DNA of 64,000 nucleotides, from NCBI RefSeq assembly GCF_001949145.1, contig NW_019091479.1, positions 414,668-478,667 of the forward strand. Reading direction: 5' to 3'. The translations under genes were made by a program, and so were the position numbers. The notes under the pieces are model-generated. The model had not been told where the DNA came from. It worked only from the letters and a program-made list of their open reading frames with translations, and made no database searches. This DNA comes from Acanthaster planci (Eukaryota; Echinodermata; Asteroidea; Valvatida; Acanthasteridae). Within the stretch, counting starts at the first letter, position 1, and every line of letters begins with the position of its first letter. Shown one piece after another: positions 32,201 to 47,200 of this stretch.

Positions 32201-35200
32201 ATCAATTTGCTGGAAAAAGCACAAAGATTGTGAAAAACTGTGATTATCACACTATAAAAACTGTACTTAATAGAGTACACCATTTCTCATAACAGAATAT
32301 TTCATTATTTGTGGAACATTGAAAACTTACTGAGGATTCTCCCTGAGCAACCATCTGGTTATCAATGTACATCATGCCATCCATGTTCATCCTGGTTACC
32401 TCCACACGATGCCACTCATTCAGGGTCAGACGCTCTGGACTCCTGACAAAGTAAAGCGCCAATCATAAATCATCAACATCATCATGTGACTCAATGAGAA
32501 ACAACTCATACATGAATCCTGCTAACCAACATGGAACGTACTCATGGTCTAAGAAAATTTGGCACATGATGTGAAAAACAAATTTAAAAAATTACATGCA
32601 CTAGTTTTGCGGTAACCTTGTATCATAAATTTTCTTGGAACAAAATGAAACCAAACATATAATATAGAGCGTCCATTAACAGGTATGCAACTTGGACTTT
32701 GACAAAAAAGAACGAAATTCTAATCTTTACGAGAAAGTTGAAGACTTTGTAAAATGTTGTTCAATTATCAATCGCATGAGTGTGAAGTGAGAAATGATGA
32801 AATCAGCTGATCCAAGGTTGCATGCCTGCATTTGGCCTTCACCTCCATTTACAAGCCAAAAGCAACCCCTGGAGAGCTGATGATGACAGGAGATTTGATT
32901 TCGATGTGAGAGGATAACTCACTGAATCCAGGAAAGACTGAAAAGTCCAAACCCACAGGATTCATAGCCTGGGTAGGATTTACAACAGAATCACAGGTCT
33001 AGAAGGTGGCACTTATGGGCCACCTTCATTCTTGGAAGAAATTTAAGTCCTTGCTAGTTAATCCTCCTTCAATGCCACCTCCAAAACAGTTTCTGTTTGA
33101 CGTTGCTGACAGCTCAAATATTAAGTTTTGCCACATTACATTAAATACACCACTAAGCACCTTTCTGCCCATCAATACACACAGCTTGTACATGCATATC
33201 ATTCCCTGGGAGGTCAAAGGTTGGAGGTCATGGATCAATGGGACAAAAGAAATCAGACCATATGACAGCAAATAAAAAAAAGGCAATTAGGATTCCAAAT
33301 GCAGATTTGAAAAGAATTCTTTTCACATAAAAAGTCATGTGCATCTACCTTTTCAAAACAATTACAGCTTCAGAAATGTGTCGATACATGTAATTTTATA
33401 TCAAACAAAAGCCTTTTTTACATAAAAAGCCCACAGGTTCATAACCTGTCCATGAAAACCAATTTGTGGGTAGACAGAGCTGGTTTTCAAGTTCAAATAA
33501 TGCAGGTATACATTGTTTATCTGGTGCTTTATCAAGAACAGTTTTTATTACACAACAGAAATCAACACAAATGCTGGTACCAGGAACTTACAGATTTCGT
33601 TATAGAAAAAAACACGGGGAATTGACTACCAAAATAGAAGCGCTGCCAATGAAAACTGATAGTTGAGAGTCTGATTTCTGAACGAGTCCAAGTCTCAGTA
33701 TTAGGTCAAGTCAACAGCAATTTAAATAAACTGGAATCAGGAATTTCCTTTGTCACTGTCAAACAACAAATTCCAAGCCATGATTGTGGTAATTTTGTTT
33801 ACACCCCTGCCAAAGGTAAAATCTGATTCAAGGCATTCTGGTGAAAAAGGAAATGTTGACTGTTGATTAGAAGTTCCTAATCTTTTGTCCTCAAGCAACA
33901 ATGTAAAAGTTCATGTCTGGTGATTAGTTCACAGACTTATGGCATTTGTTGACAGTCATAATTTTTCCTTTTGTAAATTAGGCTCTTTTCAATCTGTAAG
34001 AAATTCAAAGATAAACTCTCTGTTTTTTTGCGAATGTTTTTTATCCTAGCAATATGGCCCGTTGACATCATTTTGATATCAGTCTCCTGTGCAATACGTG
34101 TTATTTTCGGACCCTGAAATGTGTGAGGTAAAGCAAACAAACTTGAAATGAGATTTGGAGATAAGTTTTGAGACTGTTTAGATAACATACTAATTCGTTA
34201 CAAGAAAAACAGGAATATGCACACCAGAGCACAGCACAGGGCATCAAGCATGCATTGCAATACTTAATACTTGTACCTTATTACATGAAGATGACTGTCT
34301 GCTATTGGACTACCAGTAAATGGAAAGAAAACTTGAAACCATAAAATTCTCACAGAAACAACTTCATAGTCTCTGAACTGTGTCACTAATTTAGGAATAG
34401 ATGGGGGAGGGGAAATCCCTGGTCATTGCTTTACCCTACAATACACACAGGTTTTTCAGAGGCCCATTATAAAGCACAGACCCTGTAGGGGTCTAACTTG
34501 CATGTACGGTTAGGGACAGACAGAACATAGAGATCAAATGGCTCCACTGACGGTGACAACTACATGAAGTATACCCCCCTCCCTGAACAAAAATTTCCCG
34601 AACCCCCCCAGCAAAAAATCCAGGACCCATAACGACCCTGAGAGCATGAGGAAAGAAAATGCTGGTAGCCTCAAATAACAAGTGAATGGATCAGTGATTT
34701 TTACAGGCATGGGAAGGTCTGCTGACACCTGCTAGAGCCTGAATACGTGTATGAATCCTGGTTGCAAGTTTCCATTGGGGATTTAATGGTACAGGTTACC
34801 AGGTACCAGGGAAACCAAGCTTTTGCATGACAATGAGATCAAGGTTGACTGGTTTTCTTCCAGTCCGTCACACTCTGGACAGGTCAAACCAATCCTACTC
34901 CACAGTTTGTATGCAAAACTATGAATCACTTTGACAATCTTTGTCTAAAGCCAAATGTGCCTTTTGAAAGCAACAGATTCCAAGTAAATTGCCAAGATGG
35001 AACTTCTTGCCGAGCGTCAATTGTTTTTCAAACAACTCAAGCCATTAGGAAGCCAGCAGAGTGTAGGAGAATGTGAAGTTAAAACAAATACAAATGGTTA
35101 TAATGAAAGGTTTACATTTACTGAAACTTTTAGACAGAAGAAATTAGCTGATATCAATGAAATTGAGCCAATGAATCCTGGCCTGACATGTTTGCATGAT

Positions 35201-38200
35201 GAAAAAGTGCATACATATGACTGGGCAGGAGGAATAAAAATCTGTACCTGATTTCAGCTGTTCCAGAACCAAGATTGTATCTGAATTCCAAATATCCATC
35301 CACTAAATTGAGAGAGATGAAATCACCGTTGCCATTGGTACTCTGCCCATTGTAGAAAATCATGCCATTGGGTTGGGTCGCCAGGAACTCCACCTCTACT
35401 GTGATGTGACTAGGCGCCTTCAGACCGGGTAGCTCAAGGTAGGAGTTGCCCCCAAAGCCCGGTATGAAAGGTCCAACAGGTTCTGGCTCATCCTCTGAAA
35501 CATATTTTTAAAATCAATGACACAATCTGTCAAACGTGAGTGTTTAATGAGAGCAATTTTTCATACAGAATGCCACAAGAGGTTAATAAAGGAGCCATTT
35601 TTTGCAAAAGTGATTTTCACTCGAACTGCTAGTGCTTCCTGCAAAGATAATTCAAAACTTCACAAGTTTACGCCGGTGAGCGGTAAACCTACAACATCCT
35701 TCTTATTAGTGCAGAAGTCTTAATGATCTTGCTGATTTGAATCTAGTAAACTAACTGATAGTACTATCAGAGATTTTATCAACCTGACAAATAAGACTGA
35801 TACCAACTTTGACTGATATACTTTTTATATGTTTGGATTCCTACCCATGTCACACATGTCGCCAAGCCAACCCATAGGACAGTCACATCTGTAGCCCCCT
35901 TCGGGTAGAGGCATGCAAGTTGAGCCAGTGTAACACATGTTCCCCTCGCATGGATCCACAAAGACATCACCACACAGCGGGCCTAACAGAAAACAACATA
36001 ATATCCAGAAATTACAAAACATACAAATACGACTTTCTGCACAGCCTTTGAACAGCATGCACTGCAGTTCATCATGAAGCAAGTTGATCTGATTTGTGGG
36101 ACACTGTGACTTTGAATTTGTCATGTTGTCTGAAATTATGTTTTGGAAATTATAATTCTTACTAGTCTTGAAATAGGGGCACAGTAGAACAGCTACGAAG
36201 TGGATTTACTTAAGTTGACCTTCCATTTTTGCTTGTTGAAGAAATTTGGCACTGACTTGAAGCCAACATGGCTACTGTTTCCCCAATCAGATATGCTGTG
36301 ATGTCTCCTTTAGCAAAATGCAAGCTAATGGTAATCCATTTCAAGTTTGTGACATACCGACAAAACCACCCTCGCATTCACATTCAAACTGCTCGGCATT
36401 CATTGGGGTGCAGGTCGCATTGTTCAGGCATGGCTTGGCCAGGCATGGGTCATTGCCACACTCGCCAATGTTAGCTCCATAGAGGATATCTCCACCAGGA
36501 TGGTAAACGTCCAGGGGTTTATGGTTGACTTCCAAGTATCCAATACATCCCATGAATCCCTTGGTGGTCCCTGCGACTTTGTAAATTCTGCAAACATGTT
36601 CATACAGTGTCATTCAAATGAGATACAAATTGCAGTTGTTTCAGAAGACAGGAGAAAATATTTCGAATATACATCTACCAACAAAACACTGAAAAGAATG
36701 AACATCAGGGACTGGGAGTAAGTCTCAAATAAAAATAACAAATGAACATTTTATTGACGTATCTTTACTATGATTCCACTTCTGAATTTGCTTTTTTACT
36801 GCCCATATTAAATAAGAGCATTAGGGCTGGATGCCATTGTAAACTTTTGATATCTGAAAAATTGGAACCTCTAATGAGCACACCAGAGTTAGAAACAAGT
36901 TACTTTTTTAAGTCCAAGTCAAGTCACAAGTAAATTTTTGCAGGTCTAAGCCAAGTCCCAAGTCATTTGGTCCAGTTACATGTCAAGTCACAAGTCATTT
37001 CGTCACAGGTCAAGTAAAGTCAAAAGTCATTTTGTCACAGGTCAAGTCAAGTCACAAGTCAATTTGGTCCAGTAACATGTCAAGTCACAAGACATTTGAT
37101 CACAGATTAGGTAAAGTCAAGTCACAAGTTGGTAACAAGTCAACATCACATGTCACTTTCTGAAAGTCGCAGGGTAAAAAAATGACAGGTTACAAGTCAA
37201 GTCACGAGTTACAAAATAGCAACTCCAGTCCACGTCCAGTGACTCAAGTCTACAACTCTGGAGCTTAGGCCCCACAGAACAATACGTACAACTCTTTATC
37301 CTCTGGCACGTCACCAATGAAGAGGTCATTGGTCAAGGACAAACCAGATGATCTATCACTGCTTGACCCCATGACTGGTGTCTCGCCATCCACGCTGAGT
37401 GTGCCATCACGCTTATCCCTGGTAGCCCGTATCGTGTACCAATGAAGTGGCTGAATTGGGACGGTGCTTCTGATTACGACAGTATCACTGGACCCGAGGT
37501 CAAACCTCAAAAGGTAGAGAAAAAAGAGGGTGTGGGGTTAAAACAGTGGTATACACGGCAGTGATTGTGAACATTTCAAGATACTTGAAGCTTTACAACT
37601 GTACTTGATTAGTTTTAAAATGCTTAATACACAAAATCAGAAAAGGCAAGTTGTTTTTCAAAGAGAATGGGGAAAGAAGGACTCATGCAGATCAGTTTGC
37701 TCAAATTGAATCTACAGAATTTCATCTCGGGTTTTTGTGCAAGTTGCCAACTCGGAAAACTGGCATCAACTTATCTTTACAGAATTTCCAATTATTTTCT
37801 TCAATTAAACAAGATGATGTGTTGTCCCTGTTGGAATTCAATCAAAGGATTTCTAAATATAGGGATTTGTCGAAGATGGAGGTTATATATGCAAACAACA
37901 TGCAACATGTCACAAGACTACGTGTGTATAACATGTACATATTACTATACAAAGGGACATTTGGAAATATTGGTGAGAAAAGAAAGTTTAGAACAATATT
38001 TGCATAAATTAGTAGCATTGTATAAATTACTTAGCAAATAATGTTTGCTCAATTGTTCAATTTTAAAGTGACATTAGAAGAATCTCCAAATACAGATGAG
38101 TGGAAATGAAAAGTGAACAAATAAACATCTTTAATTTCAAAACTTTAAAAAAAAAACGTGTTGTGGTCCAGTCTATTACAAATCCCGAAGAGGCCAGAGA

Positions 38201-41200
38201 TGGCCCAAGACAGGACACAAGTTTCTTAGCAACTGAGGCGCCTTTGGTCAGAACTACACTTTGCTGGTTCATGAACAACTACGAAATGCAGGCGTGACGG
38301 TCACGTCGCTACCAGCAAAATGAACACTTATAATCCGACTAACATGGCTCTTTTGAGGGGGTGCTTCTGCTCAAGGCTATCACAAGTTATATTCAGTCAT
38401 GAAGCCAACTCACAAGCTATTCAATTGAACTGTGACAAAAACATTCCTTTGTCACTGTTCATCTCATTGTTCACCCCATTACTTATGACTGGTCCTATGA
38501 CTGGTCCTATGACTGGTCCTATGACTGGTCCTATGACTGGTCCTATGACTGGTCCTATGACTGGTCCTATGACTGGTCCTATGACTGGTCCTATGACTGG
38601 TCCTATGACTGGTCTTATGATAGACTCTGATACAACACTGTTAAAAAGTTGCAAACGTTCACTGATATGGACAATGCCCGCATGACTGATGGGACCATCT
38701 TTACCCCAACCATAGGAGACAAAATATTCAGGGAGTACCCATGTCTACTGCCCATCAAGAACAAAACAGAATTTTATGTAGAATGCAGACGAACTGTGTC
38801 CTCTACACACATAAGCGATATGCAAAATAATACTCTCCAAGCAAACATTGATATGGGATTGACCAATTGGCTTTGACGATTCCAGTTTGTGCCGATACTA
38901 TAGCAAGATTGAAATATATGAGGCTGGATTTCATGGCTAGATTTTGCCAACCAATGTTTCGGCCCCCAGCATGAATTTATTTCATGCTACATGCCAACCA
39001 GCATCAGACTGCTGTGCATCCTTGTTGGCCCTGGTGAATAGGCCATGCAAACAGCGCCATCTATAGCTGAAGCACTACATAATAGAACTTTTTCCTGACC
39101 TGCCGTGTCACATGGCTTTGAAAGCACACAACTTTTGTGACAAGCAAAGCTTGGATGAGTTTTGTTACATCTGGCACTGGAACGTCCAAACCTTTTTTTC
39201 ATTCTGGGCTCTGGTAAGAATTCAAAAAATTCAAAAGAAAAAAGACAACAGCCATTTCACCCAGCAAAAAATATAAAAAAATGTTACCAGAATTCCACAA
39301 TTCACAGCATGCTGCTTGCAACTACCTGAAAAGACAGTTTTACCTTACAGCAGTTAGCTGGATCTACTGATGTTAGTTGAACATATTAGTCAGCTGTCTT
39401 AGCAGTAGGTGAAGAGCACCATGCACCACCAGGGAGGAGAAGGCAGAGGAGGCGGTGGGAAAAATAACAACAAACCTGATACTCACTCTTGTGCAACATT
39501 GTACCTTAGCTCGACAGACCCACTGACAATGGCCAGAGAAACAAAATCTTTGTTCTCAACATCATCTTGACCATTGAACAGGAGCAGGCCCTCAACATCC
39601 GCCTCAGCCTGGAACTCCAAGACGATGTCAAAATCAAAGAAGGCTCGCATTTTGGGGAAGGCTAGGTAGGAGTGCTCGGAGAGGGATGGAGACTGGAACG
39701 TTACAACTGAAAAATATACAAGAGAATATATCACTCACTCTTCCATGACACACGGTATTAAAGCAAACCTAGAGACATACTTTTTACTTCTATTTTGTTG
39801 AACAACACTTCTACAACCGTTCTACAATTACAAGTCCTTTCCACATGTTTTGTCTTCCCCTACTCCCTAAGAATTTTTCTAATGGAAATTTCACTAATGC
39901 AGTCTTTAAAAGTATAGAAATTCCTCCAACCTTCTTCGCAGACTGGCCCGCCCCTGCCAACAGGACAGATGCAGATGTAACCTTGAGTGGCTGATTCCTT
40001 CTCCAAGCAGGTGCCTCCATGAAGACAAGGGTTGGTCTCACATATGGATAAGGGTGTCGGCTCCGTTGCTATGAAACAAGAGATAAGAAAATGAATTGAT
40101 ATTACAAAATAACTGACCTTCATTGTGGTCAAACTTAAGTTAAACATTTTAAACACAAAAAATGAAAATCTGACTTAAAGCTGATTTATGCTAAGTTTAT
40201 TTTCCATATTCAATCAAAAATCAATTTATCAATCCGGTCTATTTCAATAAGTGAGCAAACCAGAAACTGTAATGTACCACTGGGCATTCAAAGTTTACCT
40301 CCTGATTCCACTTTCTTCAATTTTTCCCCAAACTTTCGAAAAGAACTTAATAATTAGGTTTGTCTTGAAATACATGTATGCATGCTTGAAAATAACAGTG
40401 AGTTTGTCTTAAACTTACTTTGCCTTGGCTGTGTGGTGAACTCTGGTAAGCTCTCTGAAGTGCTACTAGGCATGACTGTGGTTGGGTCAGTTGGACTGGC
40501 ATGGAACTGGGTCGTTAGGCCCTGTGTCTGAGGCTGTGGCATTGGTTTGGTCTCATCGGGGGTTGTAGCATCTATCACGGGCAGAGAAGACATCTTGCTA
40601 GAGGGTGGCAAGGATGGGGTAGATGTAAGAGGAACCGTTTTGGAAAAACTCTCAGAGGATGGAAGACTTGTGTGGGATATGGGCATGGACGTCTGGGAGA
40701 AGGACGAGAGAGTTTCTGAGGCATCTGTGCTTGGTTTGGAGACTGGCATCGTCCTAGTTACAGGCTTGCTTGTTTCAGAGACAGATGTGATGGACTTTGA
40801 TGAGGATGCAGATGTTTGCGCTTCTGATGAGCTGGTTTCTGAAGACGCTTCACTTGTCTTAGACAGAGATACACTAGCTCTGCTTGAGTCCGTGGAAGAG
40901 CTTATTTGAACAGTGCTACGTTCACGAAAAGCTGGTTCTGTCATGATTGGCTGAGTAGAGGTTTCTAAGGGTGGAGACGGGAGAGTTGTGGCATCCAACT
41001 GGGGAAGGGTGGAACTTCTTGACTTCAAGGGAGGTGAGGAGAGGGTTGTTATCTCTGGAGGGGGTGCTGAAACGGAGGATACCTCCACGGGAGGTAGGGG
41101 AAGCGTAGTTACTGCGACAGGTGATTCTGTTGAGATTCTCGTTCCATCACTAGGTTCAGGCTTCATGGTTGCTGATGACGATGGTCGCATGGTGGGTGTC

Positions 41201-44200
41201 ATAGAAGCAGCTGTGAAGACAACAAGTATCGGCAAATTTGATTACCATGGCTACGGTTACCATGACAGCAATTGGAAATGGGTAGCTTCCAATTGTCTCA
41301 ATTTCTGGCAACATTTCTATCAGTGTGGCTAAACTCTGAACCAATTTTGGACTTACTTGTCATGCCAGGCAACAGGGGACAGCCTGCACCTTCTGGATTC
41401 TTCTTGGGTGTTTCTCCGTCGTCACAGCAACCAAACTCCGAATCCACACATTCTTGGGATATTGTCATGGGTGTGATGACAACAGCTGGAATGGGGAAAA
41501 ACAAAGACACTTCAGTCTCTCTCTTTCTTGAAGGATCTCGTAAGTTCGAGCATTTCTTGCACCAATTAGGAACAGTACAACACACTCCAAATGTGGTTTG
41601 AACTTCACATGGGGATCCCATCACATCCAGGAGGAACAACTGGAACATGAAAGTGTGATCATAAACAGATCTTGTCTTTCAAATCATCTTTTTTATCCTG
41701 ACAACAGAAGCTTTCTGCAAAAGTGGTACTCACAGTTGCAGATGCCTCTGGCATAGAGCTGAACGTCTCGCTGCAGCCGACAAGCAAACACTTTCAACTG
41801 GCATTCATTGCCGTAAGTTTGGCCATCGGAACCACAGACAGGCTCAAACACCGTGGTGCAATTGCTGGGACAAACACAGGTGGCTAGGCCAGCTGTGAAT
41901 TGGCAGGTGGCATGGTAACGACAGTTCAGCTGCTCACAGAGGTTGGAGGAGTCATCCATGTTTACGACTACAGAAAATAAGAATACACCAAAGTTAAATG
42001 GAGTAATAGTGAACTTTTTAAGAGGGCCTGTCAACTAAACATTCCAATCAATTTATTTTGTTACATAATATCAAAATTGAAGTCTCCATGTCCTGATGGT
42101 AATGCTTGTATTAGACTTCTCAGCAACTGGCATGCATAGTTGTAGATCTGCATCGTTTTGGTACATTTTCAACAGAGTGAAATAAAAATTGTTTCTTGAA
42201 GTGGGAATAGCTTTTGATCATTAACAATTAAGAGAAAAAATCACTTTGGCTAATTTTAAAGAATAAAACCAGAAGATTCAGCCTCTGAGTGATTTTGCAC
42301 ATTTACCTTCTTGACAACCAGTAGCACCAAGCATCATTCCCTTAGGGCACATATCACACTTTATGCCCATAGCTTTGCCTTTACACATACACTTGCCCAG
42401 CATTTGCTCACAGTCATCGCGAGCTGAGCCTCCCTTAGAACAGCCACATGCTGTGGGGAAAAATTTAAATATCATTTTTACAGATTGTAAGTTCACAGAC
42501 GGTTGCAGAGTTACGTATTATGTAGGTTCACACATTCCAGGTCTATTGGAAATTTTTTTTAATTTTGCAAGCTTACGTCTACATCCAATGTTTCCATTTT
42601 GTATTCCTCGGAAGTCCCAGAAGCCAGGCTCACAACGATCGCACTTTTTGCCGCCAACACCAGGCTTACAAGGGCACTGCTTGTTGCTAGGGTTACAGAC
42701 AGGCGAATAGGAGCCCAGGTCATTACAGTCACAGTGGCCTGCAGAAAATGTGAAATAACATGTCACTGTAAATGTCTGTACAAGTAAACATTAACACTTT
42801 TGGAAAACTGAAACTAGTAGCAAGTGCAGTGCCATACACATATGCCAACTATTTTGCATGTTAGCTGCCCTTCACTGGTTCTCTTCAATAAGCTACAGAG
42901 GGACATTTATAGTTCTTGTATATAAAGCACATATGTAGACTTATTCTTTTCACACAATACTTCAGGGTTGTGCACATTCTAATGAAAACTAGAGGCACTT
43001 GCACAGTGCCAGCCACTAGAAGAATGACACTGAAGTACATCCAGGCTTAGTGTTTTTGTTCCCCTCTAAATGAAAGATGTTTGACATCTTTATGAGCTAA
43101 TTAACATAAAAAAAGTTGCATATGCTCTATGAACGAACCAGAATACATCAGCTATGTGCTTTTCACTGGCTCTCAATCTTGAAAGCAAGCACATTCCACG
43201 CACCAGATTCTCATTCCCTGAGCAAAATCCTTCCCGACAATGTTCAAAACAATTCACTTCTTTCTGGAATGGGAAAGATTTTGTAGTTGACTTACTTGGA
43301 CACCCAGCTTCATTGAAGCCTTGCGCTGCTGTAACTCCATCTGGACAGCAACCATACATGGTGTCCTCACAGCTTGGAGGGGAGGTTTGCTCTGCCAAGG
43401 CAAGTCCATAGTGAATAAGATACAATGAGAAAGGGTAACAAACTTGCAGCAAAAACTGTACACCTCATACACGTTTCATGTAGGTTTGTTCTTATTTCTT
43501 TTCTTCCATTAGTTTACACAAACTACGGACAACTTGCCATTTTGTTGGCATTGTTTGTAATTTTTATGAACTGTGTCCATTGCCTATACCATAACCAAAC
43601 TGTGAAACCTGTCTCATTTTTGTCTTCCACATGAAAGGAAGGACATCTAGATGAAGGCTCAGTATTTCATCAAAAAGCAGTTAAATTATATTGGTCATTC
43701 TATAAATTAGGGGTCCAATTTTTCGTGTTCCTGTTACATCTGACATATGATTTTGTAACTGTAGAACACAATCTCTAATGTCCACGAGTGATGAATTAAT
43801 GAAAATCACCTGCCAAACAAATTGAAATTGTTGGAAATCAATATTGGTGATATTTTCCGAGTCAAATTACTTAGGTCAGGTGTAACAGGACACAAACTTT
43901 CACTTTTGGACCCTGAATTTATAGAATGACGCATATCTTCCTCCCCGAAAAACACTTAACCCATGGAATCTTAATTGAGAATAAACCTCAACAAATTTAG
44001 CCAATTAATTCTGATGGTACATGTAATAACCAAATAAATATTTTTCCCTTGTGACTACAAATATTCACATTTTGAGGTTTCAGAGCATGCATCACATCAT
44101 TTGCATTTTACCTACATGTACAAGTCTGCAAATATGAAAGTTCAGATGAACATGTATCTAATGATGGCAGTCACAAGAAATCCGTGTACACTAGACATAG

Positions 44201-47200
44201 CCAAATGACTATTCTAAAATGGTGCAATGCTCCCATGTGTTCCTATCATTCAGGTCTAGAGATGTTGCCTCTCTATGGCCCAACCCAGACTTCTAAAACC
44301 TATGGTCAATTCCAATGATGTCAACCAGTTGGAATTATGATGACATTTATAAATTGATTTCCCTGATGCCATGAAACAGCCTGAGCATAGTAGCACCACT
44401 GATTGCCAACTGATGAGTTCTAAAGATTAATTTCTTCAAAACGAAGAATTACATGTACATTGTATGAGTAAGTGGGCTAATGACTCAACTCCAAAATATT
44501 ATTGCACATTAAGAGTGGAAAGGGAAATAAAAATCCCTCTTTACATATTTCTTCTGTGAGGGTCAAAGGACCGACAGCTGTCTGTAGAGTGGATCTGGCT
44601 GGCATGTTGATTAATATCAAAAGCTGTCTGACAACTTACGTTGTGACAGGTGTGGAATCTTCACTAGTGGGCAATTCTCACAATCCAACATAACTCATTT
44701 GTTGTGAAACTTTGTCAGTTGTTTTGGAATGCCTAAGTTGATAAATACATTTGACTAGTTCCACTTGCAAACAAAATATGAAATTTCTAATTTTGATTTA
44801 ACTTTTGTGGCGTGGAGGTGGCTAATACATTGAGGTCTATAATGATCAAACTGTCTTTCAATAAGGATACAAAAAACAGTCAATTTCTAAACTCCATTTG
44901 AAATTAGTAAACTTTACCTTCATTTTTTTTCTGATAACGATACCTCCTATATTGAAAAAACATACTACTAAATGTACGTGTATCTCCAAACATCACAAAG
45001 TAATTTCATGGCACTTTGCCAGCCGACCCGATAAGCAACTAAACATGTACATGTACATTTACATGCATACTCAAGCCGACTACAAAGCAAGGTGAGCAAA
45101 TATAATACAGTTCCAGCAACCAGCCCCCCGAATTAACAACTCTCAAAGCAATGCTGCAGGTGGAAATAACAGGGAGCACTGCATGCTACCGCGACATGAT
45201 GAACAATGTGAGTCTACCGGTTGTTATTTTGTTCTCAAGATGGAAACACGATTTGGCTGATGTGGTTCAAAGTAGAAGCTCCCACACATTCCAACTGCAC
45301 TCCATAAGAGTCAGTTTGCAAGAACTTTTGTGGATATATTCCATTTTCTTCATAGTTGGATAATTTGACATGAGGGAAGGTCAGAGGTCAGTGGTTGTTG
45401 GTTATATGTCATTAGTTTTGGGGTTTATGGTTTTAATCTTGGTTTCTGTCATCTTTAAAATAATTACACTGAAAGTCATCAGGGGTTTCAAAATGAATTG
45501 AACAACCGGCACATGCTGGTAAAGCAGAAGAAGAGACGTTTTCTCACTACAAAAATTACTTAAATATTACAGAGATCTTTCAACGTTATTGGTGTACATA
45601 GCACTTAAATACCATTTCATTGCAGTAGCCACGTCTACATTGCACCCTATCTACTTGCCTATCTACAATGAAAGAAAAAGGTGGTTCCATCTACGGTATG
45701 CAAATTTATGCTGATATAAACGACGGCATGCACATGACTGAGACATACATGTAGAATGACAGCATGGGATCTGATGAAAATGATGGCGTTAATAAATGTT
45801 CTCACACAAATGAATTAAAATAAGCCAGAAATGGAAAGCTGTGTTTTCGTTATGGTGTCCAGCCCAGCTGAGCTCAAAGTACAATGGAGGAGTGTTGCAG
45901 GTTTTGGTTCAGGAATTTGCTCATCACTTTCTGAAATCTAGAATCAAAAGGAATTAATCTCCAAAGTCAGAGCACCAATTTGAAGCGATGGTTTCAGGGT
46001 TTTGAAGGGGGTTATGAATCAATTAGAACAGAGCAAACAGGGGATGCTAGGTTTCAGCTGCACAGGCAGGTTCAGGAAATGCCCCTCACCATAATTTTGA
46101 GTTTGAGCCCATATGAGAAACATTCCCCCCGCCCAAACCAAACTATCACACAAGTTTCCATTTTTGGGCATGAATAAGTGCGACAACTTGGAACACAAAC
46201 CTCTGGTGACTATGGAAATAACATTAACAACATGGGTGTCGGCCAACGATGTGAAAAACATTCCAGTGTCGGTGAGGGTATGCATATAACAACACGTCCA
46301 AGTGACGGGGTGAAGGATGCAAGAACGACAAGACACAACATTGTCCGGAGAGTGGAAAAAAAAGGAAGGAAAAATGATGATCATTTGGTTAGTTCATTAA
46401 ACATTAAATGTATATTCCATTTCCACAAGTTGCATTGGGGCTACATGAGAACCATTCTAATGGGACATTACTGACGTTAATTGGATCAACACAAGGAACC
46501 AAGGTAGTGAATGGCCTTTTACCCCAGGAAGTATGCGTTTCAGCCAAATGGAGTTATGCCTATGGATGGCAAATACTTGCTTTGGCTGATGTCATGGGTG
46601 GGTTATTCAGTATGGGTTAAAACTGTAACATGAAATTGTAATGTGATAAATTCTAAATGAATATCAGGGTTAACATTCCAGGGATATGCCATTATTACAT
46701 TAGATATCATGCAACAATATCTCCAAGATTAGCAAATGACGTACATGTAGACCTCAAATGAGCAACTGGTCCCTCAAATATCAGGTACAAGTATGCACTT
46801 AAAAGTGTTCGCACAAATTAATTTTTAAAATATTTTCTCAAGAAATCTTCTCCACTGAATAACATTCTGCGTAAAAGTTTTCTAAACTGTGCGTGTATAA
46901 AAAGAAAAGTGCTGTGCTGTGACATGGGTTGTCTGGCTCACAAAAAACAATTGAACACTCATGTACATCAAAAGAAATCAACGAAACACAGTGCCTGTGG
47001 AGACCACTATCCAACAAAGATCAAATAAATCAAACGAATGTGGCAGATGCGATAAGATAAGATTAAAATGAAAAGAAATGACAACAACTCATCTGGTAAT
47101 TAAAGTATGAAACTTGGCCTTTGGAGCAATTGTGAGAAATCTTTTCAGAAATGGAAGTCATGTACTTGAATAGCTATAAGGTACTCCCTGCCTAACCCAC

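Noticed and set aside
38320-38685. Open frame with MTGP repeats (+), and VIGP repeats on the other strand
   Set aside because: Product of the 12-bp minisatellite, which is a multiple of three and stays open in several frames. It lies in an agrin intron.
40547-41332. Open frames on + opposite the Ser/Thr exon
   Set aside because: They are antisense to agrin exon e15, whose minus-strand frame splices in phase on both sides. The antisense openness comes from composition.
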